Shown: positions 44,198 through 52,674 of the stretch, one piece after another
Position numbering within the stretch: the first letter of the stretch is position 1
Layout: every line of letters starts with the position of its first letter
Assembly: GCF_001039005.1 (NCBI RefSeq)
Contig: NZ_LDWR01000043.1
Coordinates: 20,093 to 84,092, forward strand
Origin: Burkholderia cepacia
GTDB taxonomy: Bacteria > Pseudomonadota > Gammaproteobacteria > Burkholderiales > Burkholderiaceae
Direction: 5' to 3'
Length of the DNA: 64,000 bases
Notes under the pieces: model-generated
Seen by the model: the letters and a program-made list of their open reading frames with translations, nothing else
The model's database searches: none
Told to the model about the DNA's origin: nothing
Program-made: the position numbers and the translations under genes

Positions 44198-45679
44198 ATG
44201 TCCACCGCCGAACTTTCCCGTTCCGCCACGACGTTCGTGCTGCCCGCGGCGCGCATCGCCGGCCAGCCCGTGCGCACGCACTCCGACACGGCCGGTGCGC
44301 CGATCTTCAACGCGTCGACCGGTGCCGCGATCGGCTGGCAGGAATTCGCGACCGCCGCGCACGTCGACGCCGCGGTTCGCGCCGCGCGCGACGCGTTCGC
44401 CGGCTGGCGCGACACGCCGCCCGCCGAGCGCGGCCGCATCCTCGCGACAATCGCCGAGCGCGTCGAAGCCGAACGCGACCGCCTCGCGGCGCTGCAGATG
44501 CAGGTGAGCGGCAAGCCACCGTTCGAAGCGGAAGCCGACGTCGGCGACGTCGCCGCGACGTTCGCCTACTACGCGACGCTGTGCGAAGACCCGGCGCTGT
44601 TCGCGGCCGAGCCCGTCGCGCTGCCGAGCGACGCCGTCACGGCCGAACGCTTTTACGACGCGGTCGGCGTCGCGGCGCTGATCATGCCGTGGAATTTCCC
44701 GATGGTCACGACCGCGTGGAAGCTCGCGCCCGCGCTCGCGGCCGGCTGCGCGGTCGTGCTGAAGCCGTCCGAACTCACGTCGCCGGTCGAGCACGCGCTG
44801 CTCGACATCGTCGTGCAAGCCGGCGTGCCGGCCGGCGTCGTCAACGTCGTGAACGGCGGCGCCGAAGTCGGCGCGGCGCTCACAGCACATCCGCTGATCG
44901 ACAAGATCTCGTTCACCGGCAGCACGGCGGCCGGCCGCAAGGTCATGCAGGCCGCGGCCGAGGACATGAAGCGCGTGACGCTCGAACTCGGCGGCAAGTC
45001 GTCGCTGATCGTGCGCGAGGACGCCGATCTCGACGTCGCGGTATCGCTCGCGGTCGCGGGCGCGTTCACCAACGCAGGCCAGATGTGCTCGGCCACCGCG
45101 CGCATCCTCGTGCACGACAGCGTGTACCGCAGCTTCATGGCCGCGTTCGAGACCGCCGTGCGCGCGCTCGTCGTCGCGCCGCCGGCCGCGGAACAGGTCG
45201 CGATGGGGCCGCTGATCTCGGCCGCGCAGCGTGCACGCGTCGAAGCGATGCTCCGGCACGGCATCGATGCGGGCGCACGCGTTGCGTTCAGCGGCCGGGT
45301 CGCGGATGCCGGCGGCGAAGGCTTCTTCATGGCGCCCGTCGTGATCGCCGAGCCGGCCGTCGACAACCCGCTGTGGACCGACGAAGTGTTCGGCCCCGTC
45401 GCGTGCGTGAAATCGTTCCGCACCGACGACGAAGCGATCGCGCTCGCGAACGACACGCGCTACGGGCTCGTCGCGACCGTCGTCACGCGCGATGCGGGCA
45501 TAGCGAAGCAGTTCCAGCAGCGCGTGCGCGCGGGGCTCGTGTGGATCAATGCGCCGCAACTGATCTACCCGCACGTGTGCTGGGGCGGTTTCGGGCTCAG
45601 CGGAATCGGCCGCGAGCTCGGTGTCGCGGGGCTGCGCAGCTATCAGGAACTGCGCCACGCGATGCGCGCGATCGACTGA
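44198..45679 (+). CDS. Aldehyde dehydrogenase (aminoaldehyde/betaine-aldehyde type)
   Basis: 493 residues of the NAD-dependent ALDH family: PWNFPMVTTAWKLAPALAAGCAVVLKPSE, FTGSTAAGRKVMQ, LELGGKSS with the general-base Glu, and catalytic Cys in FTNAGQMCSATAR. The second ATG (44198) is better spaced from AGGA than the first (44189). It probably oxidises guanidinobutyraldehyde or aminobutyraldehyde, feeding the guanidinobutyrase upstream. A strong terminator follows. Confidence 0.9.
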   Translation: MSTAELSRSATTFVLPAARIAGQPVRTHSDTAGAPIFNASTGAAIGWQEFATAAHVDAAVRAARDAFAGWRDTPPAERGRILATIAERVEAERDRLAALQMQVSGKPPFEAEADVGDVAATFAYYATLCEDPALFAAEPVALPSDAVTAERFYDAVGVAALIMPWNFPMVTTAWKLAPALAAGCAVVLKPSELTSPVEHALLDIVVQAGVPAGVVNVVNGGAEVGAALTAHPLIDKISFTGSTAAGRKVMQAAAEDMKRVTLELGGKSSLIVREDADLDVAVSLAVAGAFTNAGQMCSATARILVHDSVYRSFMAAFETAVRALVVAPPAAEQVAMGPLISAAQRARVEAMLRHGIDAGARVAFSGRVADAGGEGFFMAPVVIAEPAVDNPLWTDEVFGPVACVKSFRTDDEAIALANDTRYGLVATVVTRDAGIAKQFQQRVRAGLVWINAPQLIYPHVCWGGFGLSGIGRELGVAGLRSYQELRHAMRAID

Positions 45680-45704
45680 CCAGTGCGGCCGTTCAGGCCG
45701 TTGG

Positions 45705-45740
45705 CGACACCGTGCCGCGCGGCAGGTGTCGTCTTTTTTT
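45705..45740 (+). terminator. Rho-independent terminator after the aldehyde dehydrogenase gene
   Basis: Stem CGACACC / GGTGTCG extended by TGCCG / CGGCA with a CG loop, then a run of seven T (45734-45740). This is the clearest intrinsic terminator in the window and ends the gbuA-ALDH operon. Confidence 0.85.
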
Positions 45741-45747
45741 GCGCCAT

Positions 45748-45771
45748 CGATATATTCCGTAGAATATATTG
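45748..45771. promoter_or_regulatory. 24-bp palindrome, site 1
   Basis: CGATATATTC-CGTA-GAATATATTG, one mismatch from perfect symmetry, 26 bases before the unknown gene at 45797. One of four 24-bp elements of the form CG(A/T)TATAT-N8-ATATATCG in this window (others 46387, 55885, 57533). It overlaps where a promoter -10 would be, which suggests repression. Confidence 0.65.
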
Positions 45772-45796
45772 ATTCCCGCACTCTCGGAGCAACACC

Positions 45797-46342
45797 ATGG
45801 CCCGCACGCCGACGGATCGCGCCCCGTTGCGCACCGCACGGGAACAACCGCTCGCGCGCAAGATCACCGCGCTCAAGCCGCTGTCGAGTGACGCCCGCGC
45901 GCAGCAGGTCACGGATGTCGTCGACGCGTTCCGGCGCCTGCGCGGTAGCATCGTGCGCTTCATCCGGATGTTCTCGGCCGCGCATGCTGAGGCCGCGCCG
46001 GACGATGCGCTGGCCGCGCTGGGTTTTCGCGAGCTGCTGTCAACGCTCGAAGACGACGCACGCGCCGCCCGCTTCACACGCCTGCCCGAACTCGAACGGG
46101 CGATCGGACACGCGCGCCGCCTCGAACGCACGCGCGACGACGTGTTCTCCGATTCGTTCAGCAACGATCCGGCCGCGATGCGCGACGCGGTGGCCGCGCT
46201 GGAGCGCGTCGACGTGCTGTTCGTCGGGCTGTGCGTCGAATCCGTGATGGAGCGCCACGTGCCGGCATCCCTCCCCGTTTCGACCGCGGCGCCGGCCCCG
46301 GCCGCCGCGCCACGCACCGACCGTTTGACCGCGCTCTGCTGA
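45797..46342 (+). CDS. Protein of unknown function linked to the molybdenum module
   Basis: 181 residues, helical, Arg- and Ala-rich, no signal peptide or membrane segment. Residues about 40-160 look like a helical bundle (VVDAFRRLRGSIVRFIRMFSAAHAE, GFRELLSTLEDDARAARFTRLPELERAIGHARRLERTRDDVF). I do not recognise a family. Preceded at 26 bases by a 24-bp palindrome shared with the DUF2325 gene that follows, implying co-regulation. Confidence 0.65.
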   Translation: MARTPTDRAPLRTAREQPLARKITALKPLSSDARAQQVTDVVDAFRRLRGSIVRFIRMFSAAHAEAAPDDALAALGFRELLSTLEDDARAARFTRLPELERAIGHARRLERTRDDVFSDSFSNDPAAMRDAVAALERVDVLFVGLCVESVMERHVPASLPVSTAAPAPAAAPRTDRLTALC

Positions 46343-46386
46343 CCGCGCCACCTCGCATTGCTCGGTGATTTCCCCGGAATTTAACC

Positions 46387-46410
46387 CGTTATATTCCGTG
46401 GTATATTTCG
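46387..46410. promoter_or_regulatory. 24-bp palindrome, site 2
   Basis: CGTTATATTC-CGTG-GTATATTTCG, aligned base for base with site 1 and ending 53 bases before the DUF2325 gene. The CGTTATATT half matches the E. coli ModE operator half-site as I recall it, and a ModE-like protein is encoded 1.4 kb away. Confidence 0.6.
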
Positions 46411-46462
46411 CGAATCTTTCGCGCATCCGTCTCCGGTCCGATCGTGCCGGATAGAGGTCAAC

Positions 46463-47809
46463 ATGCACGCTCCGCCCTTTCGCCTTGCCCGCACGGCGGA
46501 CCTTTCGTCGTCCGGCGGCCATCCGTCCGCGGCAAGCGGCACGCGGATCGACGCCTGTTGCGCACCGTCCCGCGCGCAACAGGTCGAGCTGAAGCGCCGC
46601 ACGCGCCTGTCCGAACTCGATGCGAACCTGCATTGCTCGATCATCGGCACCTGCCTGACCACGCACGAACTGCGCCGGCTCGTGCCGAAATTCGCCGATG
46701 TCGACCGGCAGCACGCAACCGACCTTGAAATCCATCACGCGGCCGTCGAGCTTGCGATCGCCGGCACGGGCGGCGCGAAGGCACTGCACAAGGCACTCGA
46801 CGAGCGTTATGCCGGTGCGATACGCGCATTCGACAGCGCGAAGGACGCGGCCGAACTGCTCGCACGCTGGAAGGAAGCACTCAAGAGCGGCGACATTCCG
46901 CCCGCGTACTGGGCACTGATGACGCATCCGCGCACGACGATGGGCGTGCGCCAAGCCGCCTTCGGCGACCTGCACATGCTGTCGCACCTGGTCGGCGCGG
47001 CCAATCGCGCCGATATCCGGCGGCTGGTCGCGCTGGAGGAAGAGAATGCGGCGCTGCACGCGAAGATCGAGCGGCAGCAGGCGCGCCTGCACGAGATGAG
47101 CACGGAACGTGACGCGGCGCGGCAGGAACGGGATGCGCTCGTCGCGCGCCAGAACGCGCAGCCGCTGGCGACCGAGAACGTATTGCGCGACGAAGTGCGC
47201 GAGTTGCGCGAGGCGCTGGCCGCGCGCGACGAACGCCTCGCGCTGCACACGAGCCGCCGTGAGGCAGCCGAGCAGCGGATCGCCGCGGAGCAGGCGAGCG
47301 CCCGCGCGATGCGCGCGCGGCTCGACGACCTGATGGCGATGGTGAAGACGCTGCGCGCCGAAGCGAGCGCGATCGAACACGCGATGCAGGTGTCGATGGA
47401 GAATCCGGCCGAGCGGTCCGTGGACACGCTGTCGATTCTGCAGCGCAAGCGCGTCGTTTATGTCGGCGGGCGGCCCGGTTCGAACCGCGCGATCCGGCGG
47501 ATCGTCGAGGCGTCGGGCGGCGACGTGACGATGCACGACGGGGGCATCGAGGATCGCAAGGGCCTGCTGGCCGCCGCGTTACCGGGCGCGCACCTGGTCG
47601 TATTCCCGGTCGATTGCATCGACCACGATTCGATGAACCTGCTCAAGCGCATCTGCGAACGCCACGGGATCGCGTACTACCCGCTGCGGACCGCCAGCGT
47701 CGCCAGCTTCGTCGAACTGATCGGACGGCTCGATGCGCAAGCGCGCGATGTCATGCAACCGGATGCGCCTGCGGGCGACACGCCGCGTTTCTGCTTGCGG
47801 CACGGTTAA
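46463..47809 (+). CDS. DUF2325 domain protein with long coiled coil
   Basis: 448 residues. An N-terminal region with several Cys (DACCAPS, LHCSIIGTCLTTHEL) is followed by a helical domain and a coiled coil (about 195-320, LEEENAALHAKIERQQARLHEM onward). The C-terminus is a DUF2325 domain: RVVYVGGRPGSNRAIRRIVEASGGDVTMHDGGIEDRKGLLAAALPGAHLVVFPVDCIDHDSMNLLKRICER. Its biochemical role is unknown. The upstream palindrome and the adjacent modE-like and Moco genes tie it to molybdenum physiology. Confidence 0.8.
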   Translation: MHAPPFRLARTADLSSSGGHPSAASGTRIDACCAPSRAQQVELKRRTRLSELDANLHCSIIGTCLTTHELRRLVPKFADVDRQHATDLEIHHAAVELAIAGTGGAKALHKALDERYAGAIRAFDSAKDAAELLARWKEALKSGDIPPAYWALMTHPRTTMGVRQAAFGDLHMLSHLVGAANRADIRRLVALEEENAALHAKIERQQARLHEMSTERDAARQERDALVARQNAQPLATENVLRDEVRELREALAARDERLALHTSRREAAEQRIAAEQASARAMRARLDDLMAMVKTLRAEASAIEHAMQVSMENPAERSVDTLSILQRKRVVYVGGRPGSNRAIRRIVEASGGDVTMHDGGIEDRKGLLAAALPGAHLVVFPVDCIDHDSMNLLKRICERHGIAYYPLRTASVASFVELIGRLDAQARDVMQPDAPAGDTPRFCLRHG

Positions 47810-47838
47810 CCCCGGCAACCTGGCGTCGGCGCCTCCCT

Positions 47839-48204
47839 TCAGCGGCGCACCATTTTCGTGAGCGCGGCGATCTCGTCCGCGCAGGCCGCATACGCGCGTT
47901 CCTCGATCCCGCGATAGAGGCGGATGATCTCCTCGCCGACCGGCGTCAGCACGCTGCCGCCGCCGCTTTGCCCGCCATGTTCGGATACCGTCGCCGGCGA
48001 CTTCAGCGAGCGGTTCAGCTCGTCCATCAGCAACCACGCACGCCGGTACGACATCTTCATGCTGCGCGCCGCCGCCGAAATCGAGCCGTGCTCGCGTACG
48101 GCTTCAAGCAGTGCGACCTTGCCCGGGCCGAGTGCGATCGTGTCGGCCTGCTGGATACGCATCCTGAACCGCGCCTCAGGCTTGGGGTGTGCCGAAGTCT
48201 TCAT
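47839..48204 (-). CDS. ModE-type DNA-binding protein without molybdate-binding domain
   Basis: 121 residues forming only the LysR-like winged helix of ModE: FRMRIQQADTIALGPGKVALLEAVREHGSISAAARSMKMSYRRAWLLMDELNRSL, then VLTPVGEEIIRLYRGIEERAYA. The C-terminal MOP/TOBE domains that bind molybdate in E. coli ModE are absent. It follows the Moco-binding protein gene in the same direction by 78 bases, so the two probably form an operon. Single-domain ModE proteins must get the Mo signal some other way or act constitutively. Confidence 0.87.
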   Translation of the reverse strand: MKTSAHPKPEARFRMRIQQADTIALGPGKVALLEAVREHGSISAAARSMKMSYRRAWLLMDELNRSLKSPATVSEHGGQSGGGSVLTPVGEEIIRLYRGIEERAYAACADEIAALTKMVRR

Positions 48205-48282
48205 GTTGTCCCGCCGATTGAACGATGCGGGCAAGCATACACGATGGCCAGCGCGGCGAACGCCGTTGGCACGCGTGCGGCG

Positions 48283-48774
48283 TCAGACTTCTAGCACGCG
48301 CGCGACGATGCCGGCCAGCCGCTTCACATGGCGGGGCGCGGGCAGGATGTCGGCGCCCGAGAACAGCAGCGGCGCGCCATCGTCGATCGACAGCGGCGCA
48401 TCGCCGCATTCGAACGCGACGATCACGTGTTCGCCGACCGGCGTGTTGAACAGTTCGTGCCACGAGAACGTGACTGCATAACCGTCGTGCGCATGCGCGA
48501 TGAACACCATGCGCTTGAAGTCGCCCGGCGCATCGTTGCGCAACCCGGCCGCATCGAGCAGGTCCTTCAGCCGCGCGCCGCGATACGGCGCAACCGAGCG
48601 GATGAAGCGGTTCGTCGTGAAGCAGCGCAGGTCGAACGGCTCGGCCGTCGCGCTCGCGTGCCGGCGCAGATCGTCGAGCGTCACCGTCATCGGTCGCACG
48701 AATGCGCCCGTCAGCGCGATCGAGCCTGCCGCCGCCTGATGCGCCGAAGGCGCCGCCGTCCCTGCCATCTCCAT
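48283..48774 (-). CDS. Small molybdopterin-binding oxidoreductase domain protein
   Basis: 163 residues of the sulfite-oxidase Moco fold: VTLDDLRRHASATAEPFDLRCFTTNRFIRSVAPYRGARLKDLLDAAG, with the likely Mo-ligating Cys in LRCFTTN, and FKRMVFIAHAHDGYAVTFSWHELFNTPVGEHVIVAFE. No export signal is evident. It is a minimal domain and may be a carrier or a small reductase. Encoded directly upstream of the modE-like gene. A palindrome related to the 24-bp sites is 47 bases before its start. Confidence 0.83.
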   Translation of the reverse strand: MEMAGTAAPSAHQAAAGSIALTGAFVRPMTVTLDDLRRHASATAEPFDLRCFTTNRFIRSVAPYRGARLKDLLDAAGLRNDAPGDFKRMVFIAHAHDGYAVTFSWHELFNTPVGEHVIVAFECGDAPLSIDDGAPLLFSGADILPAPRHVKRLAGIVARVLEV

Positions 48775-48820
48775 CGCCCGCCTCCATGACGGCCCGCCGG
48801 CTGGCGCGCCTTCGTTGTAT

Positions 48821-48839
48821 CGGCGGATATATTACGCCG
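48821..48839. promoter_or_regulatory. Palindrome upstream of the Moco gene
   Basis: CGGCG-GATATATTA-CGCCG, a perfect 5-bp dyad around an AT-rich core, 47-65 bases before the gene. Its GATATATT core resembles one half of the 24-bp palindromes, but spacing differs, so it is only possibly related. Confidence 0.35.
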
Positions 48840-48915
48840 GGAAAAGGCCGGCCGGCAGAATGCGCGCCGCATGAACGGCATAACGGCGGCCGATCGTGCC
48901 CCGCGTGTCGCGGCG

Positions 48916-49683
48916 CTATGACAGCACGATGTTCTTGATGGCCTTCCTGATGTGCTTGAAGCTGTCGACCGATTCCGCCTTCTGGTCCGTCACCAGCGCG
49001 CCGATCCGCGCCGGCTCGCAGAAGCTGATCCGGCTGTTCGTGCCGAGCTTGCTGAAATCGGCCAGGATCGCGACCTCCGCCGCGTTGCTCACCATCGCGC
49101 GCGCCACTTCGGTTTCCATCCGGTCGTAGTTCGTCGCGCCCCTGACGTGATCGACCCCCACCGGCGACAGCAGCGCGAGATCGGCGCGGTAGCGGAAGAT
49201 CTCGGCGACCGTGCCGTCGCCGACCGTCGCGGCCGCGCGGCTGCCGATCATCCCGCCGAGCAGGATCGTTTCGTTCTTCGCTTGCCCCGGGTCGCTCGAC
49301 CGCATCTTCAGCGCGACATCGATCGAGTTCGTGACGATCGTGAGACCCGACAGCTTCGACAGCTCCTCGGCCAGCAACGTGGTGGTCGTGCCCGCGTCGA
49401 TGAACAGCGTCTGCGAGCCCGACACCAGCCTGGCTGCCGCGCGGGCGATCGCCTGCTTCGCCTTCACGTGCGTCTGCGCGCGCTCGGCGATCGGCGCTTC
49501 GTCGCCCACCTGCACCGCGCCGCCGTGCACGCGCTTCAGTTCCCCCAGCGCCTCGAGATCGACGAGATCGCGCCGCACGGTTTCCCGCGACACGTTCAGG
49601 TCGGCCATGATCCGGTCGGTCGAGACGCGCTGCATCTTCGATAACAGAAGCCGAATCCTCTGATATCGCTCTTCTTGCCACAT
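48916..49683 (-). CDS. DeoR/GlpR-family transcriptional regulator
   Basis: 255 residues. HTH: ERYQRIRLLLSKMQRVSTDRIMADLNVSRETVRRDLVDLEALGELKRVHGGAV. The DeoR-C sugar-phosphate sensor follows, with SQTLFIDAGTTTTLLAEELS and the C-terminal FSKLGTNSRISF. It lies 43 bases downstream of the mgtC-like gene in the same direction. Effector not predictable; usually a phosphorylated sugar or glycerol-3-phosphate, which could link to phospholipid breakdown nearby. Confidence 0.9.
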   Translation of the reverse strand: MWQEERYQRIRLLLSKMQRVSTDRIMADLNVSRETVRRDLVDLEALGELKRVHGGAVQVGDEAPIAERAQTHVKAKQAIARAAARLVSGSQTLFIDAGTTTTLLAEELSKLSGLTIVTNSIDVALKMRSSDPGQAKNETILLGGMIGSRAAATVGDGTVAEIFRYRADLALLSPVGVDHVRGATNYDRMETEVARAMVSNAAEVAILADFSKLGTNSRISFCEPARIGALVTDQKAESVDSFKHIRKAIKNIVLS

Positions 49684-49726
49684 GAAATGTCCTCGGAATG
49701 AACGTCAATGTTATTCGAACGGCGAA

Positions 49727-50407
49727 CTACGTAGCGCTCTCCTCCATCTTTTTGATGCCGACGAGGGTCTGCAGGGATTGACGGACGGCCTGGAATTCCG
49801 CGCTCGTCATCTTCGAAAACACCACGTGGATGCGGTCGTCGTCCGGCGCGGCGTCGTCCTGTTCGATGACGAACTGGACGATGCGCGCCTGATCGATGCC
49901 CGGCATCGCCTGCAGCGACGTCAGCTTCACGGCGCCGCGGCTCGCGAGGATGCGCACGCCCCAGCGCTGCCGCGCGGCGAAGAAGCGCTTCTCGATCGGC
50001 TTCAGGCCGGCCAGGATCGCCAGCACGATCGCGGTCGCGGCGATCGCGGCCACATACATGCCGCCGCCCACGGCCAGCCCGACCGCCGCCACGACCCACA
50101 GGCTCGCCGCCGTCGTCAGCCCGCGGATGATCTCGCCGCGCAGCATGATCGAACCGGCGCCGAGAAAGCCGATGCCCGACACGACCTGCGCCGCGACCCG
50201 CGACGGGTCCAGCGACACGTTCTTCGCGTTCTGGATATCCGCGAAGCCGAACGCCGACACGACCATCACGAGCGCCGCGCCCACCGCCACCAGCATGTGC
50301 GTGCGCAGGCCGGCCGCCCACGACAGGCGCTCCCGCTCGATGCCGATGATGCTGCCGAGCAATGCCGCCAGCAACAGGCGGGAAATGATTTCCAGCTGAC
50401 TGATCAT
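49727..50407 (-). CDS. mgtC: MgtC/SapB-family membrane protein
   Basis: 226 residues with four to five TM helices: LLLAALLGSIIGIERERL, LRTHMLVAVGAALVMVVSAFGF, VVSGIGFLGAGSIM, GLTTAASLWVVAAVGLAVGGGMY. It has a C-terminal soluble domain. MgtC proteins matter for low-Mg2+ growth and survival in macrophages by modulating ATP synthase or cell envelope functions. AAGGAGA lies before the start. Divergent from the choline-binding protein gene. Confidence 0.88.
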   Translation of the reverse strand: MISQLEIISRLLLAALLGSIIGIERERLSWAAGLRTHMLVAVGAALVMVVSAFGFADIQNAKNVSLDPSRVAAQVVSGIGFLGAGSIMLRGEIIRGLTTAASLWVVAAVGLAVGGGMYVAAIAATAIVLAILAGLKPIEKRFFAARQRWGVRILASRGAVKLTSLQAMPGIDQARIVQFVIEQDDAAPDDDRIHVVFSKMTSAEFQAVRQSLQTLVGIKKMEESAT

Positions 50408-50675
50408 TCGAAGTCTCCTTGCTTTGCCCTACCCGCTTGATGAAGCACGGCCCGTCCGGACCGCCGCCTGACTTTTCCTGCCTTCGTCCACCCACCGCCG
50501 CGGCCGGCGGCCGGCAAGTTGTATTTTTGTGCGATCTTGCGATTTTGTGCTTTCTAATATACGGTACGAAAAACCGCAAAGCCAGACCCAAGTTCGTTTG
50601 TTTCATCCGATCAATACGATCAATCGTCGTACCAATCAGGCAACACGATCCGGAACACTTGCTTAGGAGACCAAC

Positions 50676-51620
50676 ATGATGAAGAAGGCATGGATGCTGG
50701 CGGCAACATTGCTGGCGGCGCTTGCGACCGCCCCCGTTCACGCATCCGAAGGCGACGTCTGCAGGAAGGTGACACTCGGCGATGTCGGCTGGAGCGACAT
50801 CGCGGCCACCACCGGCGTCGCGATGATGCTGCTGGACGGGCTGGGGTACGAGGCGACCAAGACGATCGCGTCGCCGCCGATCGTGCTGGCCGGCGTGAAG
50901 AAGGCGCAGATCGATGCGTTCCTCGGCTACTGGGATCCGAGCATGACGCCGACGGTGAAGCCGTTCGTCGACGCTGGCGCCGTGCATCAGTTGCCGCAGC
51001 CCAACCTGGTCGGCGCGCGCTACACGCTGGCCGTGCCGCAATACGCGTCGGACAAGGGCCTCAAGAGCTTCGCCGACATCGCCAAGTTTCGCGACCAGCT
51101 CGACGGCAAGATCTACGGGATCGGTGCCGGCAACAACGGCAACGCGCTGATCCAGCGGATGATCGACAAGAACGAGTTCGGGCTCGGCGGCTTCAAGCTG
51201 GTCGAATCGAGCGAGGCCGGGATGCTCGTCCAGGTGACGCGCGCCGTGCAGGAGCACCGGATGATCGTGTTCCTTGCATGGGAACCGCACCCGATGAACA
51301 TCAACTACAAGATTGCCTACCTCGACGGCGGCGACACCGTGTTCGGCCCGAACTACGGATCGGCGAAGGTCTATACGCTCGTCACGCCCGGTTATCTCGA
51401 ACGCTGTCCGAACGTCGGCCGGCTGCTGACCAACCTGAAATTCACGACCGACGAAGAGAACCAGTTGATGGTGCCGATCATGAATCACGCGGACCCGGTC
51501 GCAGTCGCGAAGGAATGGGCGAAGAAGAACCCCGGCGTGCTGTCGAAGTGGCTCGACGGCGTGACGACCATCGATGGGAAGAACGCCAGGGACGCGATCG
51601 AGAAACTCATCGGTGCGTAA
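50676..51620 (+). CDS. choX: Choline/betaine ABC-transporter periplasmic binding protein
   Basis: 314 residues. Signal peptide MMKKAWMLAATLLAALATAPVHA precedes the OpuAC/ProX-type domain: CRKVTLGDVGWSDIAATTGVAMMLLDGLGYEA and DAFLGYWDPSMTPTVKPFV, matching ChoX choline-binding proteins (Trp/Tyr box for the trimethylammonium head). No permease or ATPase follows. Encoded upstream of a HAD phosphatase and phospholipase C, it would capture choline released from phosphatidylcholine. Confidence 0.88.
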   Translation: MMKKAWMLAATLLAALATAPVHASEGDVCRKVTLGDVGWSDIAATTGVAMMLLDGLGYEATKTIASPPIVLAGVKKAQIDAFLGYWDPSMTPTVKPFVDAGAVHQLPQPNLVGARYTLAVPQYASDKGLKSFADIAKFRDQLDGKIYGIGAGNNGNALIQRMIDKNEFGLGGFKLVESSEAGMLVQVTRAVQEHRMIVFLAWEPHPMNINYKIAYLDGGDTVFGPNYGSAKVYTLVTPGYLERCPNVGRLLTNLKFTTDEENQLMVPIMNHADPVAVAKEWAKKNPGVLSKWLDGVTTIDGKNARDAIEKLIGA

Positions 51621-51643
51621 GCACGCAAGACAAGGAACCACCC

Positions 51644-52324
51644 ATGCACAAGAATCTCGCGCTGTTCGACCTCGACCACACGCTGCTGCCGCTCGACAGC
51701 GACCAGGCCTGGAGCCGCTTCATCACGCGGGTCGGCTGGCAGGAAGACGACGCGCATGCGGCGCTGATCGACGAGCACTACGGCCACTATGCGGCCGGCA
51801 CGCTCGACATGGACGCGTACCTCGCCGTGACGCTCGCGCCGCTTACCCGCTACTCGCGCGAGCAGCTCGAACGCTGGCACGCGCAGTTCATGGACGAGGT
51901 GATCCGGCCGGCGATCACGCCGCAGGCGCGCTCGCTGGTCGACCGGCATCGCGAGAACGGCGATCTCTGCTGCATCGTCACGGCGACCAACGTCTTCGTC
52001 ACGCGGCCGATCGCGGCCGAGTTCGGGATAGAGCATCTGCTCGGTATCGAGCTCGATACCGACGACGGCACGCCCGGCGGGCAGTTCACCGGGCGCAGCA
52101 CCGGCGTGCCGAGTTTCCGCGAAGGCAAGATCATCCGCACGACCGCATGGCTCGAATCGCTCGGCTACGCGCCGTCGGATTTCGAACGGACCTACTTCTA
52201 CAGCGATTCGATCAACGACGTGCCGCTGCTGGACTACGTCACGGATCCGGTCGCGACCAATCCCGACGTACGGCTTTCGCAGGTTGCCGGCACACGCGGC
52301 TGGCCTGTCATGAAGTTGTTCTGA
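51644..52324 (+). CDS. HAD-family phosphatase (IB subfamily)
   Basis: 226 residues. Motif I FDLDHTLLPLDSD (DxD nucleophile), motif II IVTATN, motif IV YSDSINDVPLL. The C1-type cap is small and helical. There is no signal peptide, so it is cytosolic. IB HAD enzymes act on small phosphomonoesters such as phosphoserine; with choX and phospholipase C nearby, phosphocholine is an attractive substrate, though known PchP enzymes are exported. It starts 23 bases after choX. Confidence 0.85.
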   Translation: MHKNLALFDLDHTLLPLDSDQAWSRFITRVGWQEDDAHAALIDEHYGHYAAGTLDMDAYLAVTLAPLTRYSREQLERWHAQFMDEVIRPAITPQARSLVDRHRENGDLCCIVTATNVFVTRPIAAEFGIEHLLGIELDTDDGTPGGQFTGRSTGVPSFREGKIIRTTAWLESLGYAPSDFERTYFYSDSINDVPLLDYVTDPVATNPDVRLSQVAGTRGWPVMKLF

Positions 52325-52369
52325 TTCGGGCGATATTCTCTGCTGTCCATTTTCATGTCTGGAGGGGTA

Positions 52370-52630
52370 ATGAAATACGGAGCACGCAGCAACAATCTCA
52401 ATCATTCAGGAATCCGATTCGAATCGAATCGAAAGCATGTCGTCAAGTCGCGCCGGTCGGAAAGCCGCTTTCCGCACTGGCGCGGCGCTTTCATGATCGC
52501 GCTCCTGTGCACGCTGGCCGCTTGCGGCGACGGCGACTCGGGCACCGCGGCCAACGTGGCGGCCGCGCGCGCGGCCGCACCGGGTTCGGCGTCCACGCCC
52601 GTCCTGCACTGCGCGAGCGCGTGCCACTGA
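52370..52630 (+). CDS. Small putative lipoprotein upstream of phospholipase C
   Basis: 86 residues starting at 52370, chosen because GGAGGGG is directly upstream. A long Arg/Ser-rich N-region (MKYGARSNNLNHSGIRF...) precedes a hydrophobic segment and lipobox MIALLCTLAAC (Cys about 56), then a short Ala-rich tail ending HCASACH. The n-region is unusually long for a lipoprotein signal; an internal start at the Met of MIALL would be more conventional. It lies 44 bases before the phospholipase gene and may be an accessory or immunity-like factor. Confidence 0.55.
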   Translation: MKYGARSNNLNHSGIRFESNRKHVVKSRRSESRFPHWRGAFMIALLCTLAACGDGDSGTAANVAAARAAAPGSASTPVLHCASACH

Positions 52631-52674
52631 CCGACGCAGGCCCCACGGCCAGCCATCCACGACAGAGAGCGATC

